Part shown: piece by piece, positions 14,635 through 18,888 of the stretch
Layout: each line of letters opens with the position of its first letter
Position numbering within the stretch: position 1 is the stretch's first letter
NCBI RefSeq assembly: GCF_042680805.1
Contig: NZ_JBHUEM010000012.1
Coordinates: 1 to 18,888 of the forward strand
Origin: Bacillus_CJ salitolerans
Lineage (GTDB): Bacteria; Bacillota; Bacilli; Bacillales; SA4
DNA length: 18,888 bases
Direction of reading: 5' to 3'
Notes under the pieces: model-generated
Told to the model about the DNA's origin: nothing
Databases searched by the model: none
What the model saw: the letters and a program-made list of their open reading frames with translations, nothing else
Made by a program: the position numbers and the translations under genes

Positions 14635-15067
14635 ATGATTGTTAAAGCTACAGATAAAGATATAGAATTTATACTTACTAAGGCTACAGATGCTGCTAGT
14701 GAAGGAGTCCAACAAGAAGTAAGTCCTGAGAAGACAGAAGTTTTATTTACAAGTATCTTAAAAAATGGAGGCTATTATTTAGTTTGCAAAAGCAGTGAAG
14801 AAGAATTTTGCGGATGGATACTATTGGGTGAAAATAAAGATTACTTCACCGATATAAAACATGGGTTTATTTATGATATTTATGTACTACCATCATTTAG
14901 AGGTAAGAGCATTTCAAAAAAACTTATTAATGAAGGTATAAAATCATTGAAGTCTAAAGGGTATAATGAAATTAGGTTAAATGTATATTCCAGTAACCAC
15001 GCAAAGGAAATTTACAAAAAAAATAGGATTTGAAGACTTAAATACAATTATGACAATCTCGGTTTAG
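14635..15067 (+). pseudogene. GNAT acetyltransferase with poly-A frameshift near its 3' end
   Basis: A GNAT-fold N-acetyltransferase of about 143 residues. The acetyl-CoA binding region is DIYVLPSFRGKSISKKLINEG (81-101), a slightly divergent form of the R-x-x-G-x-G/A loop, followed by RLNVYSSNHAKEIYKK. The frame is then broken in a run of eight A (15016-15023) and stops at 15031. With seven A it would continue as IGFEDLNTIMTISV to the stop at 15065-15067, completing the standard YKKIGFE ending. ATGAGGTGGG before the ATG is a good ribosome binding site. The lesion removes only the last strand, so it may be a recent mutation, a phase-variable tract or a sequencing error. Substrate unknown. Confidence 0.8.
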
Positions 15068-15097
15068 CTTGTTCAAAAGCTAGATGGAAAGTGTAAG

Positions 15098-15125
15098 TGC
15101 ATAATCAAGGAGTTATGCATTTTTT
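15098..15125 (+). terminator. Intrinsic terminator after GNAT gene
   Basis: TGCATAA (15098-15104) pairs perfectly with TTATGCA (15113-15119), followed by six T. A CTTGTTCAA sequence at 15069-15077, between the stop and the hairpin, matches the beginning of the intergenic repeat core. Confidence 0.8.
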
Positions 15126-15213
15126 ACTTTGTAATAGTTTATGTAACATGCACTTAAACTATACGAGGGGGCATTTACAATTAACTTAAAAGATAAAATG
15201 GGGGGAACAAAAA

Positions 15214-15432
15214 ATTAGCAAAGCAAGAAAATACACTATTATTATTTCTCTATTAACTTTTATAGGCTCTTTATACGGAGCATTTTATAGATTCTTTAAT
15301 TACGATGGATTCTTTATTTTTGCAATAGTTGCATTCATATCTTTAATAACGTTTATTGTTTCAGGGTCACACGATGTAATAAAACCAAGATCGGATAACG
15401 AAAGACAAAAGTTATATTTATTATTCCATTAA
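15214..15432 (+). CDS. Small membrane protein with apparent ATT start
   Basis: A 72-codon frame that no ATG, GTG or TTG opens. GGGGGG at 15200-15205 lies 8 bases before the ATT at 15214, which begins (M)SKARKYTIIISLLTF. Two transmembrane segments are visible, at about residues 8-27 and 31-50, followed by a polar tail ending NERQKLYLLFH. The stop at 15430 runs straight into the repeat core AACGGGGGC. Either ATT is a genuine weak start, as known for infC, or this was an ATG or TTG gene whose start codon was lost. The body of the frame is intact, which mildly favours use of ATT. Family unknown. Confidence 0.5.
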   Translation: MSKARKYTIIISLLTFIGSLYGAFYRFFNYDGFFIFAIVAFISLITFIVSGSHDVIKPRSDNERQKLYLLFH

Positions 15433-15469
15433 CGGGGGCGTTTCTGCACAGAAGCAGGAACGCTTTCTT
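15425..15469 (+). terminator. Repeat copy G with strong hairpin
   Basis: TCCATTAACGGGGGC merges into GCGTTTCTGC (15438-15447), which pairs over 10 bp with GCAGGAACGC (15454-15463; one T-G pair), then TTTCTTA. The core overlaps the stop codon of the preceding small gene. Confidence 0.75.
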
Positions 15470-15563
15470 ACTAACGAAGCAATTTAATGGAACAGTTACC
15501 ACGTAATTTCTGAAACGATAAGTTATGAAACCCCGTCTAATTTATATAAAGGAGTGAGTGGGT

Positions 15564-15950
15564 TTGAAAAAACTTAGTTTAATTTTATCTTTAATACTTT
15601 TATCAATAGGGTTATTGGGCTGTAAACAGAGTATTGAAGGTCATAAACAAAATAATACTATAGCAAAAATAGATAAAGGAATTAAAGATGAGTTTGATAT
15701 TACAGGTACTATTACTGAAATAGATAAAGACAGAAATCGGGTTTTATTAAACGTAACAAAAAAAGCAATTGAAGAACAAATTTGGCTTACAGTTGGTAAA
15801 TACACTAAAATTTCTAATGAAAAACATGAAAAGTTTAGTTTTATGGACTTAAAAACAGAAGTTAAATTAAAAGCAAATATTAGTGGAGATATATGTGCAG
15901 AATCATTGCCAATAATATGTAGTGCTAGGGATATTGTAATTGAAGAATAA
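15564..15950 (+). CDS. Small lipoprotein, DUF3221-like
   Basis: About 128 residues. The TTG at 15564 follows AAAGGAGTGA (15549-15558) at normal spacing; a GTG at 15558 falls inside the binding site. A lipoprotein signal peptide ends in the lipobox LLGC, with the cysteine at about residue 20, so the mature protein is membrane-anchored on the outside. After a polar linker comes a compact beta-rich domain with DEFDITGTITEIDKDRNRVLLNV and an IWLTVGKYTKI segment. This recalls the DUF3221/OB-like domain of Bacillus lipoproteins such as the one encoded at 17101-17412. Two later cysteines (CAESLPIIC) could form a disulphide. Function unknown. It is a single-gene unit between repeat copies G and H. 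Confidence 0.75.
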   Translation: MKKLSLILSLILLSIGLLGCKQSIEGHKQNNTIAKIDKGIKDEFDITGTITEIDKDRNRVLLNVTKKAIEEQIWLTVGKYTKISNEKHEKFSFMDLKTEVKLKANISGDICAESLPIICSARDIVIEE

Positions 15951-15951
15951 G

Positions 15952-16040
15952 TTTGTTCAACTAAGGGGAGCAATTCTTCAATTAGCATTTTAATGGTCAG
16001 CTACGGCTGGTCTTTTTTTTATAGCGTCGTTTAGTTGAAG
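15952..16040 (+). terminator. Repeat copy H, most complete: core, terminator, inverted arm
   Basis: Core TTGTTCAACTAAGGGGAGC, then AATTCTTCAATTAG, then GGTCAGC (15995-16001) paired with GCTGGTC (16006-16012) around TACG, eight T, and finally GTCGTTTAGTTGAAG (16026-16040). The final TTAGTTGAA is the exact reverse complement of TTCAACTAA at 15956-15964, so the whole element is bounded by inverted arms. Confidence 0.85.
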
Positions 16041-16122
16041 AAAGCTTGTCTGTTATTAAAGGACTTTTAGTTTCAATAAAGAAGTATACATTATAAGAAA
16101 ATAGCAATATTTGGAGGTAAAT

Positions 16123-16502
16123 ATGAGGGGTAAAGATTTATTGGAAGCAATTGATTTAAAAAAACTTACAATTGTAGAATTGCAAATTAAGTTTGAAGAA
16201 CTTAAAGAGAAATATCCTGAAAAAAAAAGATTATATATGTCACACAAACAGCAACAATTGAAGCGGATTTACAAATGCAGATGACTGAAAGTATAGAAGA
16301 TGAACCCATTTTAGGTAATGCATTAACACAATATGAATTAAATCCTGCAATTGATATTAGTGAAAAAGAAATACTAAACACTACTGCTTGTATCTATTTG
16401 AAAAATGTAAAACTAACTCCACTTACATCACCGAGTTCTCCCATTTTTTTAGATGAGTTTATTTTATTTTCAGATCATCTATTAGGAATTACCACGGTAT
16501 AA
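16123..16502 (+). pseudogene. Hypothetical gene broken in a poly-A run
   Basis: GGAGGT at 16113-16118 drives the ATG at 16123, opening MRGKDLLEAIDLKKLTIVEL and then KFEELKEKYPEKK. The frame then reaches a stop after 51 codons. At a run of nine A (16220-16228) the other frame takes over as KIIYVTQTATIEADLQMQM, followed by 75 further codons to the stop at 16500-16502. Ten A would fuse the two parts into one soluble protein of about 126 residues with no family I recognise. As with the GNAT gene at 14635, the lesion lies in a homopolymer. A strong hairpin at 16537 ends the unit. Confidence 0.65.
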
Positions 16503-16536
16503 TAAATGTCGACAAGGTGGATGCAGTAATAAAGCT

Positions 16537-16565
16537 AGGAGTTGTCAATGGACAGCTCCTATTTT
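16537..16565 (+). terminator. Intrinsic terminator
   Basis: AGGAGTTGTC (16537-16546) pairs with GACAGCTCCT (16551-16560; one G-U pair) around AATG, followed by ATTTT. It belongs to the broken gene upstream, but an open frame beginning at 16517 runs through it. Confidence 0.8.
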
Positions 16566-16576
16566 ACTATTTAGTG

Positions 16577-16816
16577 GGCCGCTGGATGAAGGAAAATAAT
16601 AATGGTACTGTTGAAATTTTCGCTATATGGGAATATGACAGTTATGAAGATTATTTAGAAATTGAGAAGAAAGTACGAAGTGATGAAGCTCACGTTAAAC
16701 GTATTAATGATTGGTATGAAAAAAATGGTGGAAAAGAATATGTATATAAGGAATACTTTTTAGAAGTGAGAAGTGAAGCTTTAGAGTCCACTGTAATACT
16801 TCAAGAAAAAAACTAA
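16577..16816 (+). pseudogene. NIPSNAP-family protein, 5' half deleted
   Basis: From GRWMKENN onward (16577) the frame matches the C-terminal half of Bacillus NIPSNAP proteins: TVEIFAIWEYDSYEDYLEIEKKVRSD, HVKRINDWYEKNGGKEYV and EYFLEVRSEALEST. The normal protein is about 110 residues with an N-terminal FYIVKN-like strand, and that half is absent. The open frame does extend upstream to a GTG at 16517, but those 20 codons encode the terminator hairpin of the previous gene, so they are not the native N-terminus. NIPSNAP domains are ferredoxin-like dimeric folds of uncertain function. This copy is probably inactive after a deletion that fused it to repeat/terminator sequence. Confidence 0.7.
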
Positions 16817-17100
16817 TATAATACTATGCTAATTTTCTTTAATAAAGCTAGAGCTGATGCTGAACATAGCGTTGCCCCTGTCCTATTCAAGAACAGGGAA
16901 GTTTGTACAGTAGGATAATTGATCATCTTATTCAATTAAAGGGAGAAACAAGGAAGGCTTCTGATGTTATAGAAAAATTTTGGGGTCGATGTTGAACTAA
17001 AGGGTACCGATGCTTCAATAACGGATTAACGCATTTTCCTTATTGAAATAATGGAGAAGTAGAGTTATAAGAGAAAATTGCATTAGCAAAGGAGGATATT
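16817..17100. repeat. Intergenic zone with degenerate repeat pieces
   Basis: No gene is supported here. Three repeat-like pieces are visible: a CCCTGT/ACAGGG hairpin around 16876-16899, TTATTCAATTAAAGGGAG at 16929-16946, and TTGAACTAAAGGGTACC at 16993-17009 followed by GATGCTTCAATAACGG. This looks like two or three collapsed cassette-like units whose genes were lost. Confidence 0.45.
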
Positions 17101-17412
17101 ATGCAGTTTAAAGTTTTACTTAGTGTAGTCTTCTTTACGCTTCTATTATTTGTAGTTGGTTGTTCACCAGATAAGGAAGCACTAAATATTGAAGGAGTTA
17201 TTGGGGAAATTTTAGAAATGGATGATGACTCAATTTTAATCCAAAGTAACGACAATAAAGTGGATGTAAAATATACAAACGAAACCGTTTTTAATGGTAA
17301 AAAACGTAATGAATTAGGTGTAGGTGATAGAGTGAAAACTTGGTATAGTAGCGAACCTCTTGATTCTAATCCAATGCAGGCTACAGCTTCAAAAATTGAA
17401 TTTATTAAATAG
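17101..17412 (+). CDS. DUF3221-like lipoprotein
   Basis: 103 residues. AAAGGAGG at 17089-17096 gives an ideal start at ATG 17101. The signal peptide MQFKVLLSVVFFTLLLFVVGC ends in a lipobox with Cys21, so it is a lipid-anchored surface protein. The mature domain follows the DUF3221 pattern known from small Bacillus lipoproteins (YobA-like): IEGVIGEILEMDDDSILIQ at about 30-48, and then LGVGDRVKTWYSSEPLDSNPMQATASKIE at 72-100. The length is normal for a short member. No molecular function is known for the domain. It stands alone, with collapsed repeat pieces upstream and a 13-bp hairpin downstream. Confidence 0.88.
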   Translation: MQFKVLLSVVFFTLLLFVVGCSPDKEALNIEGVIGEILEMDDDSILIQSNDNKVDVKYTNETVFNGKKRNELGVGDRVKTWYSSEPLDSNPMQATASKIEFIK

Positions 17413-17482
17413 ACATTTATTGCACTAAAGGGTGCGAAAATGTAATAAGAAGGTTGCTGATCTAAGAAGGATTAGCAACCTT
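17413..17482 (+). terminator. Repeat copy I: two successive hairpins
   Basis: First, ACATTT (17413-17418) with AAATGT (17438-17443) encloses GCAC/GTGC around the core-like CTAAAGGGTGC. Second, AAGGTTGCTGATC (17450-17462) pairs over 13 bp with GATTAGCAACCTT (17470-17482; one G-U pair). The T tail is weak, so this may be a processing or structural hairpin as well as a terminator. Confidence 0.65.
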
Positions 17483-17556
17483 AATATTGAAGTATAGGAG
17501 CAGAAGAGTTGAACAAGACATAAAGGGGAAATTCAATCAGTAGAGGGGGAAACAAT

Positions 17557-18048
17557 ATAGAATTCGCATTAACATTCTTACTATTTGTTGCAATTATCCT
17601 TCCATTTACCACCTTTGTCCATGAACTTGGTCATGCCATAGTAGCATCTAAATTACTTAAAGTACCCGTGGAGATTAGATTAGGGAAGAAATTTAAAGGT
17701 AATGGTTTTACTATTGGGAGATTAACCATAAAGGTACAACCATTGAGTGGGTGGGTTGGGTTTTTTAGTTATAACGTTTCACCAGAAAAAGTCAATAGGG
17801 CTTTCCACATTGCCATATTCCTTGCGGGTCCTTTTTCATCGCTATTATTGTGTTGTATTTGCTTTCTACTAATTTCTTATGTTAGTTTTCCTACTGCTAT
17901 TAACTTTTTTATGAAAGCAATTATGAATGCAGCACTAGCACAATTTGTAATTACAATAATACCAATAAGGTATCCATCTTTTTTGGGGGCATATAGTGGA
18001 ATATCTAGTGACGGTTATAAAGTAGCAAAATTACTTCAACGTAGATAA
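17557..18048 (+). CDS. Mini site-2 protease-like M50 protein, apparent ATA start
   Basis: 163 codons if read from ATA at 17557, which lies 6 bases after GAGGGGGA (17543-17550). An internal GTG at 17668 would remove the active site. The frame encodes a first transmembrane helix containing HELGH (residues 22-26), the HExxH zinc motif of M50 site-2 proteases. Further hydrophobic segments follow, including IAIFLAGPFSSLLLCCICFLL and MNAALAQFVITIIPI, and a C-terminal SSDGYKVAKLL supplies the second motif aspartate, Asp152. The protein is small compared with typical site-2 proteases, which have 200 residues or more, and has no PDZ or CBS domain. The non-ATG start means it may be poorly expressed or start-mutated. 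Substrate unknown. Confidence 0.75.
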   Translation: MEFALTFLLFVAIILPFTTFVHELGHAIVASKLLKVPVEIRLGKKFKGNGFTIGRLTIKVQPLSGWVGFFSYNVSPEKVNRAFHIAIFLAGPFSSLLLCCICFLLISYVSFPTAINFFMKAIMNAALAQFVITIIPIRYPSFLGAYSGISSDGYKVAKLLQRR

Positions 18049-18065
18049 ATGTTCGTTTGCTTGTT

Positions 18066-18100
18066 GCATTAACAGGTGCGTTTCAGCAGGAATGCTTTTT
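18066..18100 (+). terminator. Repeat copy J with hairpin
   Basis: GCATTAACAGGTGC resembles the core. GCGTTTC (18078-18084) pairs with GGAATGC (18089-18095), including two wobbles, around AGCA, then TTTTT. It terminates the M50 gene. Confidence 0.7.
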
Positions 18101-18175
18101 GATTCTAAGGAGGCATTCAAAACTATTTATAGAATATGTATTTATTATTAGTTGATAAGAGAGGGTGTGTCGTCA

Positions 18176-18235
18176 ATGATAAATACAGAAAGTAAAAAGA
18201 TATTGGGAAGGAAATCAAAAATAATTTTTTATTGA
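18176..18235 (+). other. 19-codon ORF, possible remnant of a membrane protein gene
   Basis: AGAGGGTGTG before the ATG at 18176 is a plausible ribosome binding site. The frame MINTESKKILGRKSKIIFY stops after a run of six T. With one more T it would continue into a hydrophobic stretch LLIFIIILMSGW. That looks like the N-terminus of a short membrane protein now joined to the acetyltransferase remnant downstream. Confidence 0.3.
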
Positions 18236-18260
18236 TTTTTATTATTATTCTTATGTCTGG

Positions 18261-18623
18261 TTGGGACGTTATGATGAAAGTGTAGATTCTGATAATTATT
18301 ATTCAGTCATTAATGATCAAGGTAAATTAATTGGAAACTGTGAGTTCTTTAATGTTGGTGAAGTTACAGAAGAGGTTATAGCGGTAGGTGTGCAAAAGAA
18401 ACCTTCTCTGACTGGAAAAGGGAACGGTTTAAGGTTTATTGAAGCAATAATTGAACAAGGGAGAGTACTTCTAGGATATGACCACTTAGAGCTGGCCGTT
18501 GTCGATTTTAATAAGCGGGCAATCAAAGTTTATGAAAAGGCAGGCTTTAATACAAAGGGAAACTTTCAAAACAATATAAAAGGAAAAGACTATAATTTCA
18601 TCATAATGGAAAAGGATTGGTAA
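18261..18623 (+). pseudogene. GNAT acetyltransferase lacking its N-terminus
   Basis: 120 codons from a TTG at 18261 encode the core of a GNAT acetyltransferase: YYSVINDQGKLIGNCEF (13-29), the acetyl-CoA loop KPSLTGKGNGLRFIEA (47-62) with its G-K-G-N-G turn, LELAVVDFNKRAIKVYEKAGF (76-96), and a C-terminal NFIIMEKDW. Relatives have roughly 40-50 more N-terminal residues with the first beta strand and helix. Here the upstream sequence is out of frame and belongs to something else, and no ribosome binding site precedes the TTG. I therefore read it as a 5'-truncated gene. It has no detectable similarity to the GNAT at 14635 beyond the fold motifs. Repeat copy K follows. Confidence 0.7.
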
Positions 18624-18627
18624 AGTA

Positions 18628-18729
18628 ATTCCTTATTCAAGTAATGGGGGCGAATATTGAATAACAAAATGGGATCAGCTGCGTCTGATCCTTCTCTTTT
18701 TTTAGGGTCGGTTAGTTTAAGAAGTAAGT
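18628..18729 (+). terminator. Repeat copy K: core, terminator, distal arm
   Basis: Core CTTATTCAAGTAATGGGGGC, then GGATCAG (18672-18678) pairing perfectly with CTGATCC (18685-18691) around CTGCGT, a T-rich tail, and the distal arm GGGTCGGTTAGTTTAAG (18706-18722). Same order of parts as copy H. Confidence 0.8.
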
Positions 18730-18807
18730 CATCACTTCTTAATGAGTAGTAAACGTATACTGTGCAGCAAAGAGGATCAGCTTTTGTTTTTGTCAACATT
18801 ATATTGA

Positions 18808-18838
18808 GCCAGAGTGATCACTTCAAAAGTGAGCCACT
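18808..18838. mobile_element. Possible IS21-type terminal motif
   Basis: GAGCCAGAGTGATCACTTC followed by AAAAGTGAGCCACTTA holds tandem GTGAnC-CACTT-like units. These resemble the terminal repeats of IS21-family elements, which mix TGATCAC and TGAGCCAC blocks. No transposase (istA/istB) is present in the window. A related CACTGAAAATGAGCCAC lies at 13923-13939. The end of the window prevents a check of what follows. Confidence 0.25.
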
Positions 18839-18888
18839 TATTGAGTGTTAACTCCCATTATGGGGGGAGGGGCAAGATACACAAATAC

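Noticed and set aside
15641..15988. Minus-strand ORF of 115 codons
   Set aside because: Antisense to the lipoprotein at 15564-15950, which has a lipobox and a good ribosome binding site.
576..18729. Classical integron attC sites
   Set aside because: The inverted arms do not fit the GTTRRRY/RYYYAAC core spacing and no IntI gene is visible, so I describe the layout only as cassette-like.
1..18888. CRISPR array, tRNA or rRNA genes
   Set aside because: No regularly spaced identical repeats, no tRNA-like cloverleaf with a TTCGA/TTCAA arm in the right context, and no rRNA sequence was found by eye.

Overview
The window looks like the chromosome of a low-GC Bacillaceae bacterium (Bacillus, Cytobacillus, Neobacillus or a relative). 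It is AT-rich, has strong GGAGG-type ribosome binding sites, many TTG/GTG starts and short hairpin terminators with T tails. It also holds families typical of that group: DUF3889, DUF3995, DUF3221-like lipoproteins, YwoG-type MFS, NIPSNAP and IS110 remnants. This assignment is inference from gene content; there is no rRNA or housekeeping marker here.

Layout. (1) 1-2140: small, mostly unrecognised single genes, all on the + strand, each followed by a related hairpin-bearing intergenic repeat. (2) 2138-4200: a DUF3889 secreted protein on the minus strand, then a decayed IS110 transposase with its 5' non-coding flank, a short orphan ORF, and an azoreductase pseudogene with an internal deletion. 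(3) 4256-6996: an intact aldehyde dehydrogenase and an MFS exporter separated by a terminator-like hairpin. (4) 6997-7756: gene-free, two terminators. (5) 7757-10074: a tetR / DUF3995 membrane protein / FAD monooxygenase operon with two tandem palindromic operators over its promoter. (6) 10261-10411: a 151-bp imperfect palindrome, then an alpha/beta hydrolase and a broken ORF. (7) 11882-13897: a conserved hypothetical gene divergent from a two-gene operon. (8) 14095-18888: a second, different IS110 fragment, followed by another run of small + strand genes (GNATs, lipoproteins, a mini site-2 protease, membrane peptides), several broken, interleaved with the same intergenic repeat.

The strongest discovery candidate is 13088-13897: a protein of the glycine/sarcosine/betaine/D-proline reductase selenoprotein B family. 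Its reading frame runs through two in-frame UGA codons exactly where relatives have a CxxC redox motif, giving U166-P-I-U169. A 6-bp stem with a 5-nt loop carrying an early G lies 18 nt after the second UGA, as expected of a bacterial SECIS element. It is translated after, and overlaps by 17 nt, an unknown 96-residue protein.

The second candidate is the repeat. Its core resembles TTCAACTAACGGGGGC, followed by a hairpin/T-tract terminator and, in the best copies, by an inverted arm resembling GTCGTTTAGTTGAA. It separates unrelated one-gene units in both small-gene regions, a layout reminiscent of gene cassettes, although no integrase is visible. Several units show damaged starts (ATT, ATA) or homopolymer frameshifts, so the small-gene regions look like a zone of gene turnover.
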